From the NCBI GenBank assembly GCA_034008185.1, contig CM067089.1, forward strand, positions 20,844,213 through 20,908,212: a stretch of 64,000 bases of DNA. Reading direction: 5' to 3'. A model generated the notes under the pieces. The model searched no databases. It saw only the letters and a list, made by a program, of their open reading frames with translations, and was not told the origin of the DNA. The position numbers and the translations under genes are program-made. The stretch comes from Gorsachius magnificus. Its lineage: Eukaryota > Chordata > Aves > Pelecaniformes > Ardeidae. Within the stretch, counting starts at the first letter, position 1; the number at the start of each line of letters is the position of its first letter. This document shows positions 13,901-26,800 of this stretch, piece after piece.

Positions 13901-16900
13901 ATTTCCTTTTTTTCCCTCTAAAATATTCATACAGTTATGATTAAGATATTATATTTATTTTCAAAACAGATTTTTCCTTATTTCCCCTAAGATTATCAAT
14001 AACAGTCATTAGTTTGGTGATAACAACAACATTCCCTTAATTCAATTTTAACTACATTTTAATACATTTTGAGAATTTACTGTTTGAGAATTTACTTGGG
14101 GTTTCAATTTTAAATGTTCTCAGTGAGTAGTGCCTATAAAAACAATATATTTAGTTGTCATTTCTTAGTAAATAATTTCTATATTATATTTTTTATAAGC
14201 TTAATTTGTCTTATGGAAGAGTACTGTTCTTCAAAACCAAAATATTACCTGAAGTATTAAACCAGACCTGTCATCAACACCATAGATGCAGTCAGACCCT
14301 ATCCAAAGCTCACAGTTACAGGCTGAAGCAATCATCTTTCTTCTGTAGCCAACTGCATGTTACAGTTTTGTGGATTGCTATGAATCAGATGCAAAATGAA
14401 ACAGGTTTAGGTTCTCACTGACAGACAGTTTAGTCCCAGCTTTCAGTGCTTCTTCCGTATCTCCTAACAACCTAGTCCTAGTTATTTTGGAGACCAATGC
14501 CTCTCAAAATCTCCTTACAGTATTCCAAATTACAGTGTTTGAATTTTTTTTTTTAAAGAAGCAAACAACATGCAGCCTTGAGCAACAAAAGATTATGATC
14601 CTCATGTGAAAATTGTTCATTTAAGAAAATTTAAGTGCAGACACTCTTGAGTGAGGCAGAATTATTTCACTGATCCCAAACAGTCTGTAGAGACCCAGAA
14701 TCAGTTTAATACATATCTACTATGCAATAATTTTTTGCCTCTATAAAAAGCAAGCCCTATCTTCCCATTTCAATTCAGAATTGATTCTGTACATCAAATA
14801 TTTAATCTGTATGCATACTAGGATAATTTTCAATTTCAGAAGTGTCTCTACATTCACATTTATAACTATGTAATATTTAAGTGCATAAAGGAGATCAGTT
14901 AAATATCTTCCTGGAGATACCTCCTACAGAATGCAGAGAGGTGATTCTGGCCCTGGTTTGGGTTTGTGCCGAACACTGTCTCTGCCACCACGACTCAGGA
15001 AAGTCAGAGGCAGTGAGACTGGTGCTAGCTGCAGCCGTTCCTTCTCCACCTGTGACTACAGAAAGTGTTCTGCCTTCATCATGTCACTTCAATGTACTGC
15101 TAGGCTTGGGACACATTGTAAATTCTGTAAATTTACTTTGGAATTATCACTGATGATTCCAAAACTATAGCCCAGTCCAAATTTTAATATTGGCCCTATT
15201 TTTAGTGCCCCTAATTTTGTATTACAAGATTGATCTAGGGCACAGCAAGTCCTGAGATAGGCTATAAGAATTTTTCTTAGGGTATTAAGATTACTTGATA
15301 CTAAAAAAGCATTTTTCTTGCCCTTAGTCAGATATTATTTGTGTTTTAATTTACTTCTAGTCTTCAATGAATTTTCAGTCCCTTTTGATGAAGTTTATGA
15401 ACTCTTGTGTTATAAAGATGTAAAGATACAAATTCCTCACTGGCCTACTCTTAAACATAAGGCGCTTCAAATCAAACACGTTACTGTAGGCTATTAATCT
15501 TTGAGGGGTGGAACCACAGAGGGTGATCAAGAGATAGGATAGACAGACTGATTTTATCCAGGTCAAACTCCTCACCTGTGTGTGTTCAGAAATTACATTA
15601 CTTGATATGTTAACTAACCCATTGCCCAGCACCTCATGTCAAGTAAAAGGATGCTGACTAAAAATGCATTTTTTCAGCTGCTTTTCATTCTAAAAGATCT
15701 TTAAGAACTAGCAAGACTGTCTTGCTAAACTGTCTGCTATGAACCCCTCTTCAGCCCTTGAAATCAGTCTATTCACCCTCCAATGCCCTAGGAAAATGTA
15801 ACTTCAAGTTCCCATCTTTCCTGGCATTTGATCAGCTTAGATTTGAAAGCAAATTGCTCGACATCTTGCAGAACAGCACCTGAGGTCCTCTGGCTAAGTC
15901 CCTTCTTCCACAGAGGTCTTCTTTACCCACTTTATCTTGCAGCTACCAATACAAGAAGTTTTGCCTTTGGTTATACTGAAGCAGGATTGGGTCCCCTTGG
16001 GTTTGGTCATCTATTTAAAGAAGGTGCTCTTAGACTATCAGGCAGCACCTGAGGCCTAAAGGGGACTGCTAGACATAGCTAAGAAATTGGAGTAAAACAG
16101 CTGAAAGGGATAGAAGGCTAAGAAAATACTGTATTTAGAGAAAGTTGGCTAAAGACCATCTTTTTATAGACTTGTGTGTAGTTTTATTGGTGTGTCCTTC
16201 AATGGAGCACTAGAAGAAACAATTCCTGGTCCCTGAAATTGCCCTTGGAAGTGACCGATGGAGATTCAGATACTTCCACACAGCATAATGGTTAAATTAA
16301 GCAAAATCAGTATTAGCCAGCTTCATGTGTCTTCATGTGCAGTGGGTTTACACCAGCTTACATGTATTGTTAGAAGTAGACAAATTTTCTGGATATGGTG
16401 ATTCAAATGGAAGAGTTTACGCTCCAAGCCCCCTCTCACTTGCCTATCAGTACACTCATATTCTCGTAGTGAGGTTAGTGGCTGAGGTCAGCAACCTCTC
16501 AGATCTGTCAGAGGACCTAGTTATATTGTCTCTCTCTGGCTCACTCATGTCAAAATCCATTACTCACCTGTGGTAGAGGGGCTGTGGTGGGCATTCATGT
16601 CCAAACCATAAATAGGCAATACACCTTTCTCAGACGCAACTGTTTACAAAATCTACATCTGTTTACAGCCTTCAGCAATTAAAAAGCTAGTTAAGTTTCC
16701 AGCTAGGTATTTTGCAATACACAGATAGAGTAATGAAACAGAACTAGATGTTCAGTCAGAAGAAACACAAGACCTCTGCAAGAACATCTTCCAGGCAGTA
16801 AAAATTGAAAGGTATTTCTGGTTTGACAGAAGCCTTTCCAGTTCACAGAATGCTTGGTTCCTGCCAAAGTTTTCATTTCCAGTTGTTCTTCAGGATACAC

Positions 16901-17335
16901 AAATCTGTTCTTGCTTCATGCCTTTAAAAGTAGACCAGAAAGAAACTTGACCTCATATTTTCAAAACCTAAACGTGATTTCTCCTTCCTCACCATCTTAT
17001 TCACTGCTATGTCCTATGATCTCCCTTTTTCATCTGTTTTTTCACCATCATCCAGGTAATGGATTAAGACTTTCATGCTATAGAAACTGATTCTACAGCT
17101 GAAACAACTCCCAGTAAACTTCCTCTGATAGGCTTGTGTGAAAAGGGCTGTCATTTAATTAGGAATCCATATGCCCCATTCCTCTTGAGGATGTTTAATT
17201 CATGTGACTGTGTTTGATAGGGGAAGGTCAGTTTCCCTACAAAAGGAATAGTTTTTAGCTCTTTTGTTGTCTTTATACAGTCAACAAAGAAGCAAAAGTA
17301 AAGATGAAGGTTGACAAAAGCCAAGGCTCTCCCTT
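10906..17335. other. intergenic DNA, no gene seen
   Basis: AT-rich DNA with a poly-A run at 12514-12527 and no other feature I can support. Open frames such as 14881-15153 lack domains and splice context. Confidence 0.6.
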
Positions 17336-17407
17336 CATAGAATCATAGAATCATAGAATGGTTTAGGTTGGAAGGGACCCCTAGAGGTCATATAGTCCAA
17401 CCCCCCC
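17336..17407 (-). mobile_element. CR1 LINE 3' end fragment, minus strand
   Basis: Three copies of the CATAGAAT unit are followed by the reverse complement of the standard CR1 tail (GGTTGGAAGGGACC, then AGTCCAACC). Only the last 70 or so bases of the element remain, so this is an old 5'-truncated insertion. Confidence 0.93.
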
Positions 17408-20400
17408 TTATATTTTACTAAATAAGATTGCCAAATCTAATAAAGCCAAAGTGCATGTAAAGTCCCCCGGCATATGAAATTACTCATGCATGATTGTTAT
17501 TAAGTGTTAAGTTCAGATGCAAAGCTGTAGTTCACTATCTTTTATAATCAATTCAATTTCTTTCATTGACCCTAGATTTCAATGACTGACTGGATGAAAG
17601 CCTGCACGTATGATAAGACAAAATATACCAAAATAGAATAAAATAATTTAGAAAGAAATGTCATAAATAGGTGGATGTTTGTGGCAAAATGATGGGTTAG
17701 CTTCATCTCAGTGTACCTTTCATATCTATGCAAGAAGAGTAGATTAAATTCTTCCAGGGGAAAATCTATTGACTTGAGACAGTCCACATAATGAACAGAT
17801 GTGTTGCAAAGATTGGAATAGGGAGGATATTTTAGGCTAATTTGCCTATTTGGATGGCATTACCTTCTTCCACAGAAGTCAACAGATTTGTCTTTGACCT
17901 CAGAGCACAAATAGGCACTGAAAGCCCTTTGCTACTTTTTCCAGGCACAAAAATGTTAACCTCTATATCCTGGCCAAACTCCAAGGTGGGTGATTACATT
18001 CTGCTGCTCTAATTTTTCCCTCAGGCTCAACTAGATCTAGCATCATTTCCTGATGTCTACTGTTACTGTGAACAATCAAGCCCCTTTTTGCAAGGTTATT
18101 GTTAACTTTTTCCTCCTTGCCTCCTAATTTTCCTTATCAGTTGTAGCTTTTTTGAAGGTCAGAATTGTTTGTTTCTGGATCACAGCTTTTATTACATTGA
18201 GGGACCATGAATATGTGCAGTGCTACAGTGATAACAATATCGTTATATCACTTTTACTCTCATATCATATACAGAGCATAGCCCGGCTATAAAAGGAAAA
18301 TAAATGTATTTTTTTCCCCAAGCACTCACACAGTATTGTTTTTGTCAAATATCACATCATGCTGGTCTTGAAAACCAAAAGTTAAAAATACAGCCCAAAA
18401 TTACAGGGCATTCTGAGTGTGTTTAGAAATCAATTGCCAATTTGCTTGCAAAATAACACATTGCTTAACTCTACATTGTGTTAAAGCAGTAATTTATTAC
18501 ACTCTAAAGAGATTATGATTTCCATGGCCATACAATCAAATAATTTTTGGAAGAATTTTGCACATCATTGCTAGCAGAATTAATTTAATTCACACTTAGT
18601 ATTGATCCGAGACATTACTTTTACTCTTAGAAAAAACATTCACTACAAAAGTTAAGCAGCTCTGGTGTAACTGCTGATTTCACTTTGGCTCTATAAAGCT
18701 GTAATGCCTGCACTCTGTTACTCTTATTCAGTAACTCAAGCTAGTTAGGAATATCAGCACTGAAATCACTTGGTATAAGCAAGTCTATCTAAAATAGAGG
18801 ATGCAGTGCTCCTTCCCCCAGCACGGTCTCAAAGAGAACAGCACTAAGTACAGACTGGTGGATTACCCGTATGGAGAAACCACACAGACTCTAGCTCTGG
18901 GGACGTGAATTGATTGCTTAGTCCCAGTACCACAGGGTTAAGTGAAATGCTATCACAGTAATTTATTATTAAGAGAAATGGTGATGGCTTAGATTAAGAA
19001 GATTTGTCTGTCTCTTCCAATTAAGGTTAGGTCCTTAAGAAGCTTTACTATCCTTTGAAGCTACAGAGACTAAAATTAGGATTCTGGTTCTGTTTAAAAT
19101 GTCACTAGGTTAGTCCATAATCCTGTAGTGATTGCAGCAAGGGATCATTCTTCCAACATTGTGATTCCTTGTTTGGAAACTAGTGAGCAAGGACAAGACC
19201 CCATGAATCAAAGTCTGAGTATTCTATTAATCAGCAACAAATTGGTCCTGCAGAACATCGTAATGCTCTTGCAGTGACCCCGTGAAGACTGCATAATAAA
19301 TGGGAAGCTGGCAAAGAAATCAGCTGTAAGAAAACAGTGACTCTATTGCCGGCAGATAGCAAATAGTAGCAGCAAGTGGGCTGCGTAGAGAGGGTGAAGA
19401 AATTGTTTGGGGGGAAGATCTGTTTTCAGGCTGTAAGTGAAGTCATTTTACAGTGACATTTACAATCCTATATATGACAATAGCATCCTAGGCTCTAGTG
19501 TCCTCACTTGGTGGTCTACAGAAAATGTCAAAACCTCAAAGCAATGAGGGATCGTTTCCAACTTTTCAATTATGCCCCTATTTACACAGCATACAATGAA
19601 CCTATGGAGCTCACTGTTACAGGAAAATAACAGCAAAAGCCTAAATGATGTTGAAAAATTTTTAGCAAATTTTAAGCTTGGAGTCAGTTTTCCTTACAGA
19701 TGTGTAGAACTACAGCAGCTCTGCCTCAATTAGTAAATTACAGAAATGTAAAACTGGTGAAATGGAAAAATCAGACCCACTTACGAAGAACAAAACCTTC
19801 TTTGACAATATTTAGTACAATAAAACATCTGGAGGAAAAGAAGCATCAATACATTAAGTCACAAGTCAGTTTCTAGTTGGTTGTGATTAGGAAAATACTT
19901 TTCCAGTAGGTAAGATTAAATTATGATTTGCTACAGAGTGCCCTTCTCTAAATGATCTGATGCTGCTCTGCAGCTGAGACAAAAGAGGGAGAGCGTGTGG
20001 CCCAACATTCTTCTGCAGTATGCCAGGTCTTATGTACCTGTCAGGTAGGACCGTGTGCTGGGAGCCACTAAATTGCTCTTCAGCAGTTCACAGAGGGAAT
20101 CATCTTTTAATTCGGTTTAGTGAAACAAAGGAAGTTTATATGTATACTGGTATGGATGAGCTGCAAGTTCTGAATCTCAGGTATCTGACCAAGAAAACCT
20201 CTCATCAATGAATTCAGTAGGAGTCTACAAGCTTTTACTGATCAATCTGCTGAGCAATGAATGAAACTCAATTGCTCTGTTGGACTGTGTTCATAAACCT
20301 TTCAAGTTACAGTGCATCTCTTTTGCTTTGCCATTCTTTTCCTCTTAGGTTAACTGTCATGTTGTTATAGACAAGAGCATCCAATTAAGCAGCAAAATCA

Positions 20401-20743
20401 ATGCCCTACCATTCAGATAACCCCTCACAAAGTCTGAACAGCACATGTTCATGAAGGATCTCCTGAGTAAAAACTATTTGCCCCACAGAATCTTGTGATT
20501 GGTTTCAAATGCTGAGTAAAAGGGCTCAAAAAGATTACAGGACGTGACTTAGTTCAGTCCCCTTTATTTACTCTTACTCAGATTAAGATAGGGATGAACG
20601 ATACCTACCTTTTGTGAACAAAGCAGTAGGGTGGTTCACAAAATATTTCTTATTGTGAGAGAAAGGTACAGTTGTAATTAGTATGGTTTGCTTTGAGCCA
20701 TTCAGTCTACTTTAGTGTGTCCGAAATCTGGTTTCTATTGCAG
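17408..20743. other. DNA upstream of first recognised coding exon
   Basis: AT-rich, with no CpG island and no repeat I recognise. The first coding exon has a splice acceptor directly in front of its ATG, so an upstream 5' exon must exist somewhere to the left. I could not find it. Confidence 0.5.
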
Positions 20744-20748
20744 CAGGC

Positions 20749-20872
20749 ATGAGCAGTTCCTGTGTGACACTGGCCGAGGTCCTGTGGGCAAAAGGAAGCC
20801 CTCTGGAGGAAGAAGAAATATGGGCACTCTTGTACCTGGCCACAGTGCAGCTTCTGGAGGACCTTCACAAAG
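20749..20872 (+). CDS. FRMPD2: FRMPD2 exon 1 of this model (start codon, KIND N-terminus)
   Basis: Encodes residues 1-41, with the KIND hallmark [15 protein letters not shown], matching the LxEEEIW pattern in FRMPD2 and PTPN13. The exon opens at a splice acceptor (TATTGCAG or TTGCAGCAG, ending 20743 or 20746), so the ATG lies only 2-5 bases inside it and a 5' exon precedes it. Human FRMPD2 has about nine more residues upstream of the homologous Met, so the true start may be in that unseen exon. Donor AAAG|GTGAGG, phase 1. Confidence 0.92.
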
Positions 20873-23800
20873 GTGAGGTGAAGAGTATCTTATAAGTCTT
20901 ACTGTTGCAAATTCATTCTTGAGTTATTTTAGCTCTTTTGAGGTTTGGGGTTTTTTTTGGTTTTGAGACAAAAAGCACCGATGGCAATAATAGCATATTG
21001 CTAATAAAAATAAGAAATCTTTCAGTGCTGCTGGGATTACATGAAGACTCCTCCACTACATATGAGATCTTCACACTTTTTTTTTCCCAAATTACACATC
21101 AGAATTCATCTAAGTACAACTATACACAGTGGAACAGGATAGAATAGTCCTTCCTAAAGTCTGAACACACAGAAAGTGCAGTGCCAGCTGGGATCATGTC
21201 CTTCATGTACTGATAAAGGAGGACAGGCAAACCCACAGGACTCCTCATTCAGCTAGTAAGAGACTTTTATCCTTGATGATAATAATGTGACTTATCATAA
21301 TGGCTAGGCATGTCATCATGATGAATGCTTGCCAAACAGGCCAGCTGTACAAGAGAGCACAGCTGAGCAACCTGTCACATTTTGAGAACTGTTTATGACA
21401 AAGGATATTCTTTTTGAGGAGATAAGGGATGAGATGTGTTCTTACCTCACAAGCATGCAGAATCAAAATACTGAACTTCTGCTATAACTAGAGGGGGGAA
21501 CTTTTATTACCAACTAGTTTTTAATGTACTGGAACACTATAGCAGGCTGACTATACCATCAGTTCTCTATTATCTAGTGTAACAAGAGGATGGAACAGCC
21601 CAGACAAGACAGGCACCAGGAATGTGGCTGGAAAGCTGCCTGGTGGAAAAAGACCTGGGGGTGCTGGTTGACAGCTGGCTGAATATGAGCCAGCAGGGTG
21701 CCCAGGTGGCCAAGAAGGCCAATGGCATCCTGGCCTGTATCAGGAATAGTGTGGCCAGCAGGAGTAGGGAAGTGATCGTGCCCCTGTACTCGGTGCTGGT
21801 GAGGCCGCACCTCGAATACTGTGTTCAGTTTTGGGCCCCTCACTACAAGAAAGATGTTGCCTTGCTGGAACAGGTCCAGAGGAGAGCAACCAAGCTGGTG
21901 AGGGGTCTGGAACACAAGTCATACGAGGAGCGGCTGAGGGAACTGGGGTTGTTTAGTCTGGAGAAGAGGAGGCTGAGGGGAGACCTGATCGCCCTCTACA
22001 ACTGCCTGAAAGGAGGCTGTAGTGAGGTGGGGGTCGGCCTCTTCACCCTGGTAACAGACAATAGCACGAGGGGGAATGGCTTGAAGCTGCGCCAGGGCAG
22101 GTTTAGGCTAGACATTAGGAAAAACTTCTTCACCGAGAGGGTTGTCAGGCTCTGGAATGGGCTGCCCAGGGAGGTGGTGGAGTCCTCATCCCTGGAGGTA
22201 TTTAAAAGAAGGATAGATGAGGTGCTTAGGGACATGGTTTAGTGGTGGGATGGCAGTGCTAGGTTAACGGTTGGACTCGATGATCTTAAAGGTCTTTTCC
22301 AACCAAGGTGATTCTATGATTCTATGTGCAAAGGAGTGCAGCAAAGAGATACCTGCCTGGATAGATTCAGCTCAGGTCCATCACAGCTTGTTAACTCAGT
22401 GCCAGACACTAAACTGACACTATGCTCTCCTGATGTCTTGTTTAAAAAAAAAAAAAAAAAGGCTTCTTGGATGTCTATTGAATTGAGATAATCGGCCTAT
22501 GTTCCCTATGCTGCACCAGACAAATTTGGGGTATTATGGTCAGAAGATGAAGAGTAAAACAAGAGGTAGTAGGGATGTAGAACCAAGCTGGTCTATAGGT
22601 CAAGTGCAAGCCTGCTCTAACATCTTTAGAGAGCTCAAGTCCAGAAGTGATACCAAGTTGGACTCATTCTGAAGCTGAATCCCCAGTGCTCCAGTTTCTT
22701 GGAGGGCAGCAAAGGTGAACTGCCTCTGCATAGCATCATCCCAGTTGACTAAAGCATATCTCTGGCTCCACATCTCTTAATTACAGCTATACTGCTTCCG
22801 GAATCAGCCTCTTCTCATGGCTAAGTACTAGCTTAGCCATGCTTGTGCTGCGCTGGGCTTGATGTAATAAAACCTGCTAGACCTGGTGATGATCAGCACC
22901 ACTTGCTATAGCAGTATTTCCAATGTGTTAGGGCATGCTGACTCGTTGGCTGGCCAACATTACAGAAGGCCAGGTAATCTTCATCAAGGCTAAAGTATAA
23001 GCTGGCTATCTGTTTCTAAAACAGACAAATTTTCCAACGCTAGTTTATTTGCATAGAATACTACAGAAAATGGGGAAGGAGTAAAAGAGAAGGCTAGCTG
23101 ATGACTAAGACCTGTAATTTTCAAAAGAAGTAAATGCCACAACTGTTGCAAATACCAGTGGTCCATAAGTCTTGAATATCTGTGTCTTCTGGCTGTACAA
23201 ATCTCCTAGGTTTATGTGAGTTCCCAGGTTAACACTTTACCTATTTTTACAATCCATTTTCCTGATGTAAAGGTCACCATGCATAAGAACTAGGTAGCCA
23301 TTTTTTAATATATAATTTTTAAATGCTAAAATGCCAGAGCATTTAGGGCACGTTTCTGAGCTCTTCTCCGGTGGAGATCTGAATGGTCTCTGTTCTCATG
23401 GTCTAGACTGAAGAGAGTGGTTCAACAGCCAACCTTATTATTTTTAAAATTACCTATATTTCCAGGTACCCTATATATATTATATATTGCCATAGTTAAT
23501 GCAGCTTCTCCTCTTTCTAAAGTAAACAGATTGATCTTAGATGCTATTTATCATGCTTTTCTAATGAATATTTTAATGAAATCACTTGGATGTCCTTGGT
23601 CGAATTCACTTAACGCATGTATGCAAGTGCAGAGTGTTTGCAGAAGACTGCACATCCTCACGCTTCCACTCCTGCTTCAGACCACTGGGATCAACCTCAG
23701 TGGATCTCTGCAGGGATATTTTTTAAGAGTACTCATCCCTTTACAAGAAGAATCTAGCCCATTACTGAGACACCTTCAAATAGATTTTTTCAGGGAACAG

Positions 23801-26800
23801 CAAGGGCAAGATTTGTACCTTGGTCATGCAACTTAATGGAAGCAAACTTAAGGTCTTTTGCAAAAGCCAGCTTCAAAGTATCCACACTTTATTGGAAGGA
23901 GTGTTCTACTTTTCTGATATACTCTTGTACTTTGCATAAAAAGATCTACCAAAAATATTGAGATCTCCAGAATCTGCACATGGGATGTAAATCCTCCTTT
24001 CCTTAGGCTTCAGAAATCCATTTAAATAAATATAGTTTATATGTGTGAAATGATGAGAGAGAGAAATCAAGTCATTAACCATCACTGAATTCCAGCTGAC
24101 AAAATCAGCCAGGCATAAATGAACGTGATTCCATTGACTTCTGGGTACAACTCGAGGAAACTTCAGTGGCGGGTTTGGCTATGCAGGTGAGATGCCAGCA
24201 CTATGATTTTCTGAGTGCAGTGAATGTAACACTAAGAACTCCATTACTTTCAACTTTTTTCAGACTCTGCCATCTGTGTGATTTGTCCATGGTCAGTACT
24301 ACTGTCTGCTGAAGGAAATTTGTCCTTCCAAAACAATGCATCTCAGATGGAAGCTGTCCCTTTCAGTGCACCAGAACTGCTCCATAGACAAAGTAAAAAC
24401 CAGAGCATCGGACTAACAAAGGTGAGGTATAATACAAAATAAATCTTGACACTACCTCAGGAAGACAAGCTTGTGGGTTTTAATGCAGCATAGCAGGTCT
24501 CTACTGTCAAACTCAATTTCTAATAACAATAAACAAATTAGGCTACAGTTAGAAAGATTTACATGTATCTTGCAGCTTGCCATTAGATTAGCATGCATGT
24601 CAACATCAAAATCAATTTTGGACATCAGTCTTCAAGGTGTGCAGAAACATATCATTTGTAAAGGCCCACAGAAAGGAAGAATATTTCTATGAACATGATG
24701 TTTGACCAGCTATGGTAATTGTAATCCCAGAAGCAGCAGGACTGCAGTATCTACAATCAGGGAGTGGAAGTGCTCCCAGAAGGTCAGAAATATGTTCAGC
24801 TTTGTTAACAATTTACTTTTCCCTCCCTGCCAAATGAGTCTCTCTGGCAACACTCAGGTACCTCAAAGTTTTAAATACCACTAGGATCACATCAGTGCAT
24901 ACTTCCCTCAGGCAGAACACAGTAGTTTCAGACTCCCACATAACTGATCACTTAGATGCTATGCAGAAACATGAAGCTTTGGAACAGCTGGCCCTTCCTC
25001 CAGTAATCCTCTTCCTGGACACAACTTCTAGTCAGTCCCACAGGTAGGGGAGAGCTTTAATTGCCAATGGGAGAGCTTCAAAACTAAGAAAGAAGTTCAA
25101 CTTTCTTTTCCTATTTATGGCATCATTGGATAGAGGGCAGCCTGGCTCAGCCCTTGAAGCTGAGCAATACTCATTGCATGCTACCTAGTCCGAAAGCCAA
25201 GAGTCACTATTGTACTTTTATATATGTTTCCTCTACTCTAGTTTTTAAAAAAATTTATCTGTTTGGCTTCTGCCATTTTGTGACCAAAGACACAAAAAGA
25301 TGGTCTCTCTAGTATAAAGATTTTCTGTATTTAATATTGACTTCATAAAGGGTTTCTTTTTCTGTTTTGGCAGATGTTGGTGTATTCCTTAGGAATGACC
25401 CTCTATTGGTCAGCAGACTACCAGGTTCCTCCAAACCAGGCCAGTAATACAAACATTTTTGTTTTCTTTTATTCTGTCTTATATTGGTAGGTTCAAATAT
25501 TGAGAGACATATTCTGAAGTCTCAGTATGAGGGGCTTTATATTTTGAACCACTAGAAAGAATTGGAAAGCTTGTGTCAAGGTCCAGACTTCACCAAAAAT
25601 ACCAGTTAAGCCAAATCAGGAATTTAGTTAGGCCTCATCTTTACTTTTTTTCCCCTTTTTCTTCAAAAACCAGAATTGTTCCTGTTAAGATGAGTTTTAC
25701 CTTGCTTTTAAGAGTGAAGATTATTTATTCCAAGTCTGTAACGGGTTGCCCAGGGAAGGGGTTGAATCATCATCCCTGGAGGTGTTTAAAAGGCACGTAG
25801 ATGTGGTACTTAGGGATGTGGTTTAGTGGTGGACTTGGTAGTGTTAGGTTTACAGTTGGACTCGATGATCTTAAAGGTCTTTTCCAACCTAAATGATTCT
25901 GATTCTATGATAGGAAGGGCTAAAAGAAAAACATCATGTTGGCATGATTGTGGTGCTATGCATATTTGTTTGCTTTTTCAAAGAATGGGATGCTGGAATA
26001 TAACTAAGTAACTCTCCTTATTTCTGAGGAATTTCTACCAGCATCTCTGCTAGTTGAAAAGTTGCATTTCTTGCTTACCCAGAATACTTTAAAAGATTTG
26101 TAGCACACATTTTGCTTAATTTCTATATCCATTCCTTTGATTGCATGTTTTTGATATGGAGACCACAAGCTTTCAGTAGATTTAACCTCCCTTTCATGGG
26201 TATACATGGTTTAAGAGAAAAGGCTCTATAAGCTAAATTACTCTAAAATTTAAGTATCTGGTCTCTGTGGCAACAGTTTTGGCTGTTATAACTCCTCACC
26301 TTTTTGAAGTTAATGCTGCCACGTGCCTTACTTGCATGAATCTTTAAGATTCAGTCTAATTAGCAAAGCTGTGGAGCAGACGGAGCTGTTGTCTGTCACC
26401 AAGAAGCCCCTATATGGGCTGCTGACCCTCCTTGTAGATGCCAGTTCCCTCCAAGGCTATTCTGGATCCCATCAGAGGCTCCATTTAGTGCTGTTACACT
26501 GCCTGTCTGGAATTTTCCCAAAGTCTGAAGGAATTCAGTGCCCATTTCTCACCCACGGTGAAAGGCTTACAGAAATTCCTAATCCCAGTTTACACAGGAT
26601 TTCAGACCACTGGGAGATGACATTTAACAGTACCTCTATTCTGACTCAGTCCCTCCAGCTGAGTGACCAACTACACATGCTATTGCTGACACTATGTGAA
26701 GATCTGCCACATAAAAGACTTTCTCCTGAATCAATTCTGGAAGCATGTGAGGTGCATCAGAAGGAATCTGCTTCCTTACCTGCAAATGTCTACATAAGGA

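Noticed and set aside
14881..15170. Overlapping 79- and 90-codon frames
   Set aside because: No domain, no splice context, no family likeness.
15709..15727. 8-bp hairpin TAGCAAGA-CTG-TCTTGCTA
   Set aside because: Stem this short is expected by chance in 64 kb.
21574..21922. Minus-strand frames overlapping the sense CR1, and their mirror images at 32307-32709
   Set aside because: Antisense shadows of CR1 ORF2.
21622..22242. 206-codon open frame as a host gene
   Set aside because: CR1 ORF2 C-terminal part with CR1 3' UTR and terminal repeat.
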